This document shows, piece by piece, positions 33,013 to 41,300 of a stretch of DNA of 41,366 nt (the stretch's first letter is position 1; each line of letters begins with the position of its first letter). Under the pieces are notes generated by a model that saw nothing but the letters and a program-made list of their open reading frames with translations, ran no database searches and was not told the origin of the DNA. The DNA lies in contig JBGPHC010000033.1 of NCBI GenBank assembly GCA_041484195.1, positions 1 to 41,366 on the forward strand. The letters run 5' to 3'. The DNA is from PSRI01 sp041484195 (GTDB lineage Bacteria; Bacteroidota; Bacteroidia; Chitinophagales; Chitinophagaceae). The translations under genes and the position numbers were made by a program.

Positions 33013-34965
33013 GTGAAGCATTTTGTACTTATCGTTTACCTATTCCTGTATTGCATTTTCTCCTGGTCGCAAACTATCAGCGGCGTGGTGAACAGCTATT
33101 ATAAAGTGATCAAGGTTAATTCTGTAAACAGCACGGCTAAACTCGCCGATGTCACGGGCTTGAATAGTGGCACCCGGGTCCTGCTGATTCAAATGAAGGG
33201 ATCCACGATTGACGAAACCAATTCTCTTGCATTTGGAGATATCACTAACATACACAATGCAGGGAAATATGAATTGAATACCATCTGCGGACTCTTGAAT
33301 GATACCATTTATTTCAGAAAAAAATTATTGAACAATTATGATTCCGGTGGATCAATCCAATTGGTCACCGTTCCGCAATATGCAGATGTAACCATCGCGG
33401 GTGTGCTTAATGGAAAGCCATGGGATCCCGTTGCCGGAACGGGTGGAGTGATCATAGTTGAAGCCAGTGGAACCATTACGATCAATGGCAATATCAATGC
33501 CAATAGCCTTGGATTCGGAGGCGGCCCGATGATCAATTATCCAACCCCTGCATATGATTGCGTATGGAATGAAGACATTACCGAATATTATACATCTGTG
33601 CCACCTGTTCCAAGCACGCCTCCCATGTATCATATAGCAGGTTACAAAGGAGAGGGTATAGCCAATTATATTTTGAATAAAGAATACGGCAGAGGTAAAC
33701 AGGCAAATGGAGGAGGTGGGGGCAATAATCACAATTCCGGCGGGGGTGGGGGTGCTAATTATGGCGCAGGAGGATTAGGAGGACAACGGTCCAATGAGGG
33801 TTTCTTTTTCTGTCATGGCCTCAATCCCGGCAAAGGCGGCCTAAGTCTTTCCACCCAGGGCTATACGGTCGCCAATAACCGTATCTATTTTGGAGGTGGT
33901 GGCGGCAATGGGCATGAGAACAATAATGTAGGCGAGCCCGGAGGTAATGGCGGTGGCATCATTATTTTGAAATCTGACCAGATCATCGGAGGTGGCGGAC
34001 TCATCAGCGCAAACGGATCGGCGCCTTACAATGCAGCTAACGGCGATCCCTATTCGGCGGCTGGCGACGGTGGCAGTGGAGGAGGAGCGGGCGGAACAAT
34101 CATATTCAACATGAACTCTTTTTCCGGAACCCTTTCAGTGGAATCAAAAGGCGCCAAGGGTTCGGATGCGGGCTATGGGGTGGTGGATTGCATGGGTCCC
34201 GGAGGCGGTGGCGGGGGTGGCGTGGTTTGGCTATCCACTGCGTCCACTCCGGTTGGAATGACCATTAGCGTGCAGGGCGGAGCCAATGGAGTAGTCAGCC
34301 CTAATTGCACCACGGCTGCCTGCAGAAATAGTCCCAATGGTGCGACAGCAGGGAGTCCCGGCACTACAGCATTCAATAACCAGATCCCGGATGGAACCGA
34401 ATTCAATTGCACGAGCGTTCTTACCTCTGGTGAATTGAACCAATTCGCGGTGATATTGAAAGATGAGAACGCCTTGTTAAGCTGGACTGCTGAATCCAAT
34501 GCGGGCCTCTTGAATTTTGTCGTGGAAAAATCTTTAGACGGAAAAGTTTTTAATCCTATTGGTGAATTGCCATTCGAAAAAAGGAGCGAATATCATTTCA
34601 CAGACATTCTCACCGGCGACGATGCGGGAAATATTTTTTACCGGTTGAAATTATTGTTCTCCGATGGAAAATTCAACTATTCAAGGATCGTGAAACTGAA
34701 TTATTGGGAACCTTCTGAAATGCGCATCTACCCCAATCCTGTAAGGACATTCATGAATCTGCAATTGTCAATGAATCGTGCCGCAAAACTAACGGTCGGC
34801 ATCTATGACGCAAAGGGGGTGATGGTCAGTAGCCGGGAATTCTATTTAGATAAGGGGCCCAACAAAATATTGATTCCTGTTTCCAGGTTGAGTGCCGGCC
34901 TCTACTACCTGAAAATAGATAACAAAGACTGGCGTTTCTCCAAATCCTTTGTGAAGTCTGAATGA
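33013..34965 (+). CDS. Glycine-rich T9SS type A secreted protein
   Basis: A 650-residue surface or secreted protein. The start is GTG (no ATG precedes the signal peptide, which ends SWS|Q). An N-terminal beta-rich region (about 20-165) is followed by a very Gly-rich block (about 170-460) with repeated GGGG tracts, such as ANGGGGGNNHNSGGGGGANY and CMGPGGGGGGGVVWL. A short FN3-like segment (about 475-560) then precedes the T9SS type A tail (IYPNPVRTFMNLQLS ... LSAGLYYLKID ... SFVKSE). The Gly-rich block may form a poly-glycine helical or beta-helical stalk; function is unknown. Its TGA stop directly abuts the stop codon of lysC on the other strand. Confidence 0.85.
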   Translation: MKHFVLIVYLFLYCIFSWSQTISGVVNSYYKVIKVNSVNSTAKLADVTGLNSGTRVLLIQMKGSTIDETNSLAFGDITNIHNAGKYELNTICGLLNDTIYFRKKLLNNYDSGGSIQLVTVPQYADVTIAGVLNGKPWDPVAGTGGVIIVEASGTITINGNINANSLGFGGGPMINYPTPAYDCVWNEDITEYYTSVPPVPSTPPMYHIAGYKGEGIANYILNKEYGRGKQANGGGGGNNHNSGGGGGANYGAGGLGGQRSNEGFFFCHGLNPGKGGLSLSTQGYTVANNRIYFGGGGGNGHENNNVGEPGGNGGGIIILKSDQIIGGGGLISANGSAPYNAANGDPYSAAGDGGSGGGAGGTIIFNMNSFSGTLSVESKGAKGSDAGYGVVDCMGPGGGGGGGVVWLSTASTPVGMTISVQGGANGVVSPNCTTAACRNSPNGATAGSPGTTAFNNQIPDGTEFNCTSVLTSGELNQFAVILKDENALLSWTAESNAGLLNFVVEKSLDGKVFNPIGELPFEKRSEYHFTDILTGDDAGNIFYRLKLLFSDGKFNYSRIVKLNYWEPSEMRIYPNPVRTFMNLQLSMNRAAKLTVGIYDAKGVMVSSREFYLDKGPNKILIPVSRLSAGLYYLKIDNKDWRFSKSFVKSE

Positions 34966-36228
34966 TTATTTCATCAATACCTGCGCCGTTTCAGGAGACT
35001 GCTGCCTCAATACTATTGATTTCCCCTTTGTCAGCCTTTCCAGGATATCAACATTATAATGCCTGATGGTGAGTAAGGTCAATCCTTTCTCTATCTCTAC
35101 GTCGAAAATATCCGAAGCCGCGGCAGCCAGTTTGCCGATCTTTTCGGATCTGTCGTCAAGGCATACCTGCAGGCTGATGGCGCCTGTCTGCATCAGGTTC
35201 GGCTTTAATTTTATTTCTGCGAAGAGTTGGTATAATCGCGCGACTGGTTTTTCTCCCACAAATGAGAAATCCTTTGAATGAAGATGGATGAGTACCTGGT
35301 CTTGTTTGAGCACGATGATTGGTGGAAGCCCCTTCAGATGCCCATTCCTGATAAGTGTTCCAGGCAGGGAAGGGTTGAGAAAACATTTTACATGGAGAGG
35401 GATGGATTTGTTTTGCAGTGGTTTAATGGTTTTGGGATGGATGACCTGAGCTCCATAGTAAGCCATTTCAATGACTTCTTCATAATTGAGTTCACTGATG
35501 GGTTGTGCATCCGGAAATTCCCTGGGGTCGGCATTCATGACGGCTTCCACGTCTTTCCAAATGGTTAGGCTTTCAGCGTCCAGCATATTTGCGAAGACTG
35601 CTGCAGAGTAGTCACTCCCTTCTCTTCCCAATGTGGTGCTTTCATTTTCATACGTGGCGCCGATAAAGCCCTGGGTGACCAATAGATTTGAGGATTCAAA
35701 AATGGGCAGGACCAAATCCCTTACTCGCGCTAAACTGAAATCCCAATCCAGGTTCGCATCCCTGAAATTATCATCCGTCCTGAATACATCTCTTACGTCA
35801 AACCATTGGTTGGAAACATTTTCTTCATTCAAAACCGCGCTCATGATGGTCGATGAAAACAATTCCCCGGAGCAGACAAGCTGATCATAATAGTAATCAA
35901 ATTCGCGTATAGGCTTGTCGTGAAGGGCCCATTCCACTTCGGTAAATAACTGCGACAATTTTTCGAGAGTCGCGTTGAATGTGGTAATGAGAACATATTT
36001 GGCTGTGTTTATATGCTGCCGCTTCACCTCTTCAAACAATTGCAAGGCTTCCTCTTTTTTATTGTTGAAGAAGGCTTCCGCCACTTTTTCAAGCGCGTTG
36101 GTGGTCTTGCCCATGGCCGATATCACGATCAAAATTTTTTCGTCGGGATACTGACTGAGGATTTTGCTGATATTCCTGATCCTGTCGATACTATTTACGC
36201 TGGCGCCGCCGAATTTGAATACCTTCAT
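34966..36228 (-). CDS. lysC: Monofunctional aspartate kinase
   Basis: Phosphorylates aspartate at the entry of the lysine, threonine and methionine pathway. The 420-residue protein starts MKVFKFGGASVNSIDRI, the kinase signature, and has the amino-acid-kinase core with LVTQGFIGATYENESTTLGREGSDYSA and IWKDVEAVMNADPREFPDA. The C-terminal ~120 residues look like ACT regulatory domains. No homoserine dehydrogenase domain is fused. Bacteroidota often carry both fused and monofunctional forms. The stop codon is back to back with that of the glycine-rich protein gene. Confidence 0.94.
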   Translation of the reverse strand: MKVFKFGGASVNSIDRIRNISKILSQYPDEKILIVISAMGKTTNALEKVAEAFFNNKKEEALQLFEEVKRQHINTAKYVLITTFNATLEKLSQLFTEVEWALHDKPIREFDYYYDQLVCSGELFSSTIMSAVLNEENVSNQWFDVRDVFRTDDNFRDANLDWDFSLARVRDLVLPIFESSNLLVTQGFIGATYENESTTLGREGSDYSAAVFANMLDAESLTIWKDVEAVMNADPREFPDAQPISELNYEEVIEMAYYGAQVIHPKTIKPLQNKSIPLHVKCFLNPSLPGTLIRNGHLKGLPPIIVLKQDQVLIHLHSKDFSFVGEKPVARLYQLFAEIKLKPNLMQTGAISLQVCLDDRSEKIGKLAAAASDIFDVEIEKGLTLLTIRHYNVDILERLTKGKSIVLRQQSPETAQVLMK

Positions 36229-36549
36229 GGTCTTGCCGATTGAAAAAGTTTTGTGATTAAGTTTTTGCCGGTTGAGGTACCGGTCAATGACCTCTTAGAA
36301 TCTGCATGAAGAATAATTTTAGTTGGAATTTGTTAATGAAAACCTGCTTATATTCCAGTGAGCGCAAATATAAAGTAGATTCTCTTGCTGATTGGTTACA
36401 ATTTTCAGTCGCGCTAAGCCATTCTTCGCGGGGATAAGTGGCTTACGGTCCGTCAGTCCGGATTCATGCGCCGGCTTTTTGCAGGCATCGCAAAAAAAAT
36501 CAATATTTGCTCCTGTTATCTTCATACGAAAGACTAAAAAGATTGCCTT
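36229..36549. other. Divergent lysC-fbp gap
   Basis: A 321-bp region between two outward-reading genes. It holds a -7 match for lysC (36365-36372), a 7-bp inverted repeat TAAGCCA/TGGCTTA with a 17-nt loop (36415-36445), and a 5-bp CCGGT/ACCGG stem (36268-36283) in the lysC leader. No CDS is supported. Confidence 0.45.
36365..36372 (-). promoter_or_regulatory. -7 element for lysC
   Basis: The plus-strand CAAATATA reads TATATTTG on the minus strand. A TTG on the minus strand lies at 36401-36399, a 26-nt spacer, which is longer than usual. The implied leader is about 130 nt. Confidence 0.3.
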
Positions 36550-37560
36550 ATGCTTGTAAACCGAAGAGTTCTTACACTCGATGAATTCACCATTCAGCAG
36601 TACAGAAATATTCCCAATGCCACGGGGGAACTTTCGGGTTTGCTGAGAGATATCGGGCTGGCCGCGAAGCGGGTGAATGTGGAAGTGAATAAGGCGGGCC
36701 TGGTGGATATTCTGGGCGATGAAGGTTCAGTAAATGTGCAGGGAGAAGACGTGAAAAAATTGGACGTTTTTGCCAATAACCAGTTCATGGGAGCCTTACA
36801 GCATGGCATCAGTTGCGCGGGAATTGGAAGTGAGGAATTGGACCATTATGTCGGTTTTCATGATGAGGTGAGCAAAAATTCTAAATATGTCTGCCTCTTT
36901 GACCCACTCGACGGAAGCGGAAATATTGATGTGAATGTTTCCATCGGAACCATATTCGGCGTCTATCGGCGGGTTTCAGAAAAAGGAAGCAAGGCGCGTG
37001 AAGAGGATTTCCTGCAGCCCGGAATCAACCAGGTGGCGGCCGGATATATAGTTTACGGATCTTCAACCATGCTGGTCTATGCAACGCGGCGTGGCGTAAA
37101 TGGATTCACCCTGGATCCCTCCATTGGTGAATTCTGCCTCAGCCATCCCAATATCAAATGTCCCGATGAGGGGCGAACCTATTCCGTGAATCATGGCAAT
37201 TTTTTCAGATACGATGAAAAAGTAAGAACTTATATTGACCGCTGTCAGAGGAAAACGCCTCAGGAAGGTGGCCCTTATTCCCAAAGGTATATCGGCAGCA
37301 TGGTGAGCGATGTTCACCGGAGCCTCATTAAAGGTGGCATTTTCATGTACCCTGCAACGATAGACAGGCCAAATGGAAAGCTGCGATTGCTTTATGAATG
37401 CAATCCATTTGCATTCATAGTTGAAGTGGCAGGTGGCAAGGCCAGCAATGGATCCCAAAGAATCCTCGAAGTTCAACCCACTACCTTGCATCAGCGGTCG
37501 CCATTTTTTGTAGGCAGCAGGAAGATGATGGAAGAATTGGAAAAATGCCTGGCCGGCTAA
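36550..37560 (+). CDS. fbp: Class I fructose-1,6-bisphosphatase
   Basis: Hydrolyses fructose 1,6-bisphosphate to fructose 6-phosphate in gluconeogenesis. The 336-residue protein shows the metal-binding motif FDPLDGSGNIDVNVSIGTIF, GYIVYGSSTMLVYATRRGVNGFTLDPS and the C-terminal KLRLLYECNPFAFIVEVAGGKASNG. This is the class I fold typical of proteobacterial and eukaryotic enzymes. It is divergent from lysC. Confidence 0.96.
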   Translation: MLVNRRVLTLDEFTIQQYRNIPNATGELSGLLRDIGLAAKRVNVEVNKAGLVDILGDEGSVNVQGEDVKKLDVFANNQFMGALQHGISCAGIGSEELDHYVGFHDEVSKNSKYVCLFDPLDGSGNIDVNVSIGTIFGVYRRVSEKGSKAREEDFLQPGINQVAAGYIVYGSSTMLVYATRRGVNGFTLDPSIGEFCLSHPNIKCPDEGRTYSVNHGNFFRYDEKVRTYIDRCQRKTPQEGGPYSQRYIGSMVSDVHRSLIKGGIFMYPATIDRPNGKLRLLYECNPFAFIVEVAGGKASNGSQRILEVQPTTLHQRSPFFVGSRKMMEELEKCLAG

Positions 37561-37637
37561 CCCGATCCTAAATGGCCCCCACCTATCTGGTATGAATCTT
37601 GAATGATATTTCCATATCGTATCATCCAGCTCCATAT

Positions 37638-38123
37638 ATGAAATTTATCCTTTTCTCATTCATCACGCTCTTGTCGTTGGGCTGCAATAAGCACCTGCCG
37701 CCTTCGAGAAGCAGGGCCACCACGGTCCACACCGCTCCCTCCCTCACCAATATGGAAAGCGATATACTCCGGTTCGTGAACCAATACAGGAACTCGCGGA
37801 GACTGCCTTCCTTAAATATAGATCAGACTGCCGCCGTTGAAGCGTTGCAGCATAGCCGCAATATGGCCGTGAGCAAGATTCCATTTGGACATTCCGGATT
37901 TAGCAGCAGGGTACAGAATGTGGAGCGCAGTATCGGCCGGATAAAGGCAGCCGCTGAAAATGTTGCTTACGGCAAAATGACAGCGAGGGAAGTCGTGGAC
38001 GGTTGGATCAGAAGTAAGACCCACCGTGCTAATTTGGAGGGGCCCTTCAATCTCATTGGAATTGGTGTAGCCAGGAATAATAGCGGAACCATTTATTATA
38101 CCCAACTGTTCATTGAGAAATAG
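37638..38123 (+). CDS. CAP/SCP domain lipoprotein
   Basis: A 161-residue lipoprotein: LFSFITLLSLGC with lipid-attached Cys16. One CAP (cysteine-rich secretory/antigen 5/PR-1) domain follows: LRFVNQYRNSRRLPSLNI, GHSGFSSRV, AAENVAYGKMTAREVVDGW, SKTHRANLEGPFNLIGIGVA. The conserved His of GHS and of THRAN are present. Bacterial CAP proteins are exported, and their roles are mostly unknown. I start at ATG 37638; a longer in-frame ATG at 37599 lacks signal-peptide character. Confidence 0.88.
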   Translation: MKFILFSFITLLSLGCNKHLPPSRSRATTVHTAPSLTNMESDILRFVNQYRNSRRLPSLNIDQTAAVEALQHSRNMAVSKIPFGHSGFSSRVQNVERSIGRIKAAAENVAYGKMTAREVVDGWIRSKTHRANLEGPFNLIGIGVARNNSGTIYYTQLFIEK

Positions 38124-38157
38124 ATCTTGATACCTAATCATGCCAATTCCATGTAAA

Positions 38158-38165
38158 TAAGTTTG
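38158..38165 (+). promoter_or_regulatory. -7 element for the ABC ATPase gene
   Basis: TAAGTTTG matches TAnnTTTG, 32 nt upstream of the ATG at 38197. No -33 TTG lies within 17-23 nt. Confidence 0.35.
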
Positions 38166-38196
38166 CGGGAAAGGAGAACTGAATTATCTTGCTTTC

Positions 38197-38961
38197 ATGG
38201 AAAACAGGAAGATCATCGAGGTCAGGAATCTTGTCAAGAACTACGGCTCATTCGAAGCGGTAAAAGGCATTAGCTTCGAGGTTTATGAAGGAGAAATATT
38301 TGGCCTACTTGGACCCAACGGAGCAGGCAAATCCACTACCCTGGAAATCATAGAGACCCTTCGGGAGAAGAGCGGCGGAGAAGTATATGTGAATGGATAC
38401 GACCTCGACAAGGACCAGGATAAGATCAAACGCATCATAGGAGTGCAATTGCAATCTTCAGGATTTTATCCGGGACTTAAACTTTCGGAACTCATAGAAT
38501 TGTTCAGCGGATTGTACAATGAACCGGTAGATCCGCAGACATTGTTGAAGCTGGTGAAATTGGAAGATAAGTCCAGAAACAAATTCAAGGAATTGAGTGG
38601 TGGACAAAAACAAAGGTTTTCAATTGCCACCACACTCATCAATAAACCTAAGATCATTTTCCTGGATGAGCCTACTACAGGCCTCGATCCACAAGCCAGA
38701 AGAAATTTATGGGATCTCGTTAAAGACATCAGGTCCAAAGGAACTACAGTCATTATCACAACTCATTATATGGATGAAGCGGAACTGCTCTGTGATCGTG
38801 TGGCGATCATGGATGAGGGAAAGATCATAGCACTTGCTACGCCTGACGACCTGATAGATCGACTGGTATCCCAGGGCTTTGAAAGGCCCAGAGAAGTGAA
38901 GCAGGCTAACCTGGAAGATGTATTTATTAATCTGACGGGACATGCTCTGCGCGACGAATAA
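38197..38961 (+). CDS. ABC transporter ATP-binding protein (ABC-2 type), no adjacent permease
   Basis: A 254-residue ATPase subunit. Walker A is GPNGAGKS at 39-46. The signature LSGGQKQRFS is near 134, Walker B IIFLDEPTTGLDPQARR near 153, and the H-loop ITTHYMDEAE near 190. The DPQARRNLW and HYMDEAELLCDRV style resembles ATPases of drug or polysaccharide ABC-2 exporters. No membrane subunit is adjacent: the CAP lipoprotein gene is upstream and the FKBP gene downstream. The partner must lie elsewhere, or was lost. Confidence 0.93.
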   Translation: MENRKIIEVRNLVKNYGSFEAVKGISFEVYEGEIFGLLGPNGAGKSTTLEIIETLREKSGGEVYVNGYDLDKDQDKIKRIIGVQLQSSGFYPGLKLSELIELFSGLYNEPVDPQTLLKLVKLEDKSRNKFKELSGGQKQRFSIATTLINKPKIIFLDEPTTGLDPQARRNLWDLVKDIRSKGTTVIITTHYMDEAELLCDRVAIMDEGKIIALATPDDLIDRLVSQGFERPREVKQANLEDVFINLTGHALRDE

Positions 38962-39060
38962 AAAATTGCAATCCAATTGGCGCATTCCTGTTCGACCAAA
39001 TCAATCTATTATATTTTTTAAAATTAAGGCAGCGCACTGAAGCGACTAAAATTTGTACGC

Positions 39061-39777
39061 ATGAAGAGAACAATCCTGGTCATCCTGACCTTTTTCATTA
39101 GTCTGGAAATCTTTGCACAGAAAAAACCCCTGAAGACTCAAAAAGCACCTTCGTCCGCAAAGACAACAAATAATGAATTGAAAAATGCATTGGACAGTAT
39201 GAGCTATGCATTGGGAGTGTTGGACGCTACTTTTTTCAAACAGCAGGGAATGGAAAAAGTGAATTTCGAGATGATGAATAAGGGCTTTAATGACGTATTG
39301 AATGGAAAACCAACATTACTAACCACCCAACAATGTGATATGACGGTAAGAGAACAAATTCAGGCATTCATGAGAAAAAAATCGCGGGCTGCTATTGATG
39401 AAGGGAACAAATTCCTGGCCGAAAACAGTAAGAGGCCAGGCGTTACAATCACACCAAGCGGTCTGCAATATGAAGTGATCACAATGGGAACAGGACCAAG
39501 ACCCGTTGACAGCAGCGTGGTAAAAGTGCACTATGACGGATACCTCATTAATGGAAAGAAATTCGAAAGTTCGCGGGACAGGGGTCAACCTGCGAGTTTT
39601 ACGCTCAATCAGGTTATCCGAGGTTGGACGGAAGGATTGAAGCTGATGCCAGTGGGATCAAGATTCAAATTCTATATTCCCTATACGCTGGGCTATGGAG
39701 AACAGGGGAATGGAAACGCAATTCCCGGCGGATCCGCCTTGGTATTCGACGTGGAACTGCTGGAGATAGTGAAGTAA
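39061..39777 (+). CDS. FKBP-type peptidyl-prolyl cis-trans isomerase, FkpA/Mip-like
   Basis: A periplasmic folding catalyst of 238 residues (signal peptide ends IFA|Q). An N-terminal helical dimerisation domain (about 40-125, with MSYALGVLDATFFKQQG) is followed by the FKBP domain (about 135-238): VKVHYDGYLINGKKFESS, VIRGWTEGLKLMPVGSRFKF, LGYGEQGNGNAIPGGSALVF. All are standard for Mip/FkpA. The gene is followed by a 52-bp-period palindromic repeat. Confidence 0.94.
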   Translation: MKRTILVILTFFISLEIFAQKKPLKTQKAPSSAKTTNNELKNALDSMSYALGVLDATFFKQQGMEKVNFEMMNKGFNDVLNGKPTLLTTQQCDMTVREQIQAFMRKKSRAAIDEGNKFLAENSKRPGVTITPSGLQYEVITMGTGPRPVDSSVVKVHYDGYLINGKKFESSRDRGQPASFTLNQVIRGWTEGLKLMPVGSRFKFYIPYTLGYGEQGNGNAIPGGSALVFDVELLEIVK

Positions 39778-39784
39778 GTCACTT

Positions 39785-39878
39785 CGCCCGCCGTAGGTTT
39801 AACGAAGGCGGATTGGTCATTAGTCATTGGGCACTGCGTCCGCCGGAAGTTTAATGAAGGCGGATAAGTCATTAGTCA
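39785..39878. repeat. Two-copy 52-bp tandem repeat with palindromic core
   Basis: The first 42 bases of each copy (starting 39785 and 39837) agree at 36 of 42 positions by my hand count. Each copy has a CCGCC...GGCGG dyad (39788-39811; TCCGCC...GGCGGA at 39839-39864) and then GTCATTAGTCA (39816-39826; 39868-39878). Extra AGTCA motifs follow. Located 8 bp after the FKBP stop. It resembles dispersed intergenic repeats of Bacteroidota genomes, from memory. Confidence 0.75.
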
Positions 39879-39966
39879 AAAGTCAGTAGTCATGTGAGCA
39901 TGGGGTAGAAGGGAAACATGAGCTGCTTGGATAGATTTACATATAATACATCTAAGTTCCAATCAC

Positions 39967-40494
39967 ATGAACAAAGATCTTAGATACCCGATCGGGAAAT
40001 ATGAGCCGCAGCCTTATTCCGATCGGTTGAAAGCGGAGTGGATCGGCGATATTAGGAACCTGCCCGCCCTGCTGGAACAGACCATTCAGAACCTTGATGA
40101 AGCTCAACTACAAACGCCTTATCGTGAAGGTGGCTGGACCGTCCACCAGGTTGTGCATCACGTGGCGGATAGTCATATGAATGCATATATCAGGTTTAAG
40201 TTAGCGCTTACCGAAGATATTCCGGTGATCAAACCCTATGACGAGGCGGCCTGGGCCCTGCTAAGCGATGTGAAGAACCTGCCTGTAAATATATCTTTGA
40301 CACTTCTCCACGCATTACATAAGCGTTGGTATGAGATACTGATAAATATCAAAGACCCTGAGTGGAGCCGGGCGGTATTTCATCCGGAGCAAAAAAGGCA
40401 ATTGACCATCTGGGAAATGCTTGGCAGTTATGCATGGCATGGAAGACATCATGTGGCACATATCAATTCCCTTAAAGAAAGAAAGGGATGGTGA
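39967..40494 (+). CDS. YfiT/BstA-like DinB-superfamily putative bacillithiol transferase
   Basis: A 175-residue four-helix-bundle metal-binding protein. The start MNKDLRYPIGKYEPQPY is the YfiT hallmark. Likely metal ligands are the His of GGWTVHQVVHHVADSHMN and two His in YAWHGRHHVAHI. In Bacillus, YfiT-like proteins are metal-dependent hydrolases or bacillithiol transferases. Presence of bshC in the same window supports a bacillithiol-linked role, which is inference. The gene stands alone, 189 bp after the FKBP gene. Confidence 0.88.
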   Translation: MNKDLRYPIGKYEPQPYSDRLKAEWIGDIRNLPALLEQTIQNLDEAQLQTPYREGGWTVHQVVHHVADSHMNAYIRFKLALTEDIPVIKPYDEAAWALLSDVKNLPVNISLTLLHALHKRWYEILINIKDPEWSRAVFHPEQKRQLTIWEMLGSYAWHGRHHVAHINSLKERKGW

Positions 40495-40596
40495 GGATTT
40501 TCAATTTGTGGATCGATTTGCGATTTCATAATAATCGCAGGTAATTATCAACTGATTGATTTATTTAATTCCGTTTTTCTGCACTAACAAACAGAA

Positions 40597-40609
40597 GCCC
40601 GTTTCGGGC
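40597..40609. repeat. Short GC hairpin before the Nudix gene
   Basis: GCCCG-TTT-CGGGC forms a 5-bp GC stem, ending 12 nt before the Nudix ATG at 40622. It could be the end of an upstream transcript or affect ribosome access. It lies within the longer alternative ORF and supports the later start. Confidence 0.35.
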
Positions 40610-40621
40610 AATTATTTCAAT

Positions 40622-41179
40622 ATGAGAGATTTGAAATGGAAGACCCTGTCTTCCGAATACCTTTATAAGGAAACCTGGTTCACCGTCCGCAAAGATATTT
40701 GTGAAACGCCTGATGGGAAGATCGTTGATCCTTATTACGTGTATGAATTTCCTGCCTGGGTAACTGCGCTGGCACTCACGGTGGATGGCCATGTAGTGAT
40801 GGTGCGCCAATACCGGCATGCAATAGGCGAAACCATCCTGGAAATCCCGGGAGGATGTGTAGATGATACGGATCCCTCTCTTGAGTTCGCTATTGCAAGG
40901 GAATTAAGGGAAGAAACAGGTTACAGTTTTGAGAAATTTGAATATCTCGGAAAGATATCTCCCAATCCTTCAACCAATACAAACTGGATGCATATGTTCC
41001 TGGCCACAGGAGGCTGGAAGGCCAGTCAACAAAAATTGGATCATAATGAAGAAATAGAAGTCGAGTTATACGAGTTAGAGGAACTGAAACAAATGCTCAG
41101 GGAAAATAAGATCGTGCAATCCTTGCACGTATCCACCATACTCTATGCCTTGTCGAGGCTGGGTGAATTAGATTATTGA
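40622..41179 (+). CDS. Nudix hydrolase, ADP-ribose pyrophosphatase-like
   Basis: A 185-residue cytoplasmic pyrophosphohydrolase. The beta strands before the box (VDGHVVMVRQYRHAIGETILEIPGG) match the ADP-ribose pyrophosphatase group. The box reads GGCVDDTDPSLEFAIARELREETGY: the metal-binding REL-x-EE-x-G half is intact, while the first half has one extra residue and no Glu at the usual position. Substrate (ADP-ribose or another nucleotide sugar) is inferred from the group. I use the ATG at 40622 (MRDLKWKTLSSEYLY); the ATG at 40556 would add 22 unrelated residues. Confidence 0.9.
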   Translation: MRDLKWKTLSSEYLYKETWFTVRKDICETPDGKIVDPYYVYEFPAWVTALALTVDGHVVMVRQYRHAIGETILEIPGGCVDDTDPSLEFAIARELREETGYSFEKFEYLGKISPNPSTNTNWMHMFLATGGWKASQQKLDHNEEIEVELYELEELKQMLRENKIVQSLHVSTILYALSRLGELDY

Positions 41180-41194
41180 TTGCTGCCATCATCC

Positions 41195-41216
41195 TGGTTC
41201 GTGTCCGCACGAACCA
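41195..41216. repeat. REP-like hairpin 1
   Basis: TGGTTCGTG (41195-41203), loop TCCG and CACGAACCA (41208-41216) form a perfect 9-bp stem. It begins 16 nt after the Nudix stop, so it could also serve as its transcript end. A third half-arm CACGAACCA lies at 41278-41286. Confidence 0.75.
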
Positions 41217-41300
41217 ATCGATCCTTAAAACCTTGCGCTTTGATTCATGAGTCCACGATCGCCATGGATTTGAGCCCCACGAACCAGGCCAGGAAAATTC

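Noticed and set aside
36319..36525. 68-codon minus-strand ORF in the lysC-fbp gap
   Set aside because: It overlaps the predicted lysC promoter, has no recognised family and an ordinary composition. It is possible but unsupported.
37063..37635. 190-codon minus-strand open frame opposite fbp
   Set aside because: Antisense to fbp and no recognisable motif.
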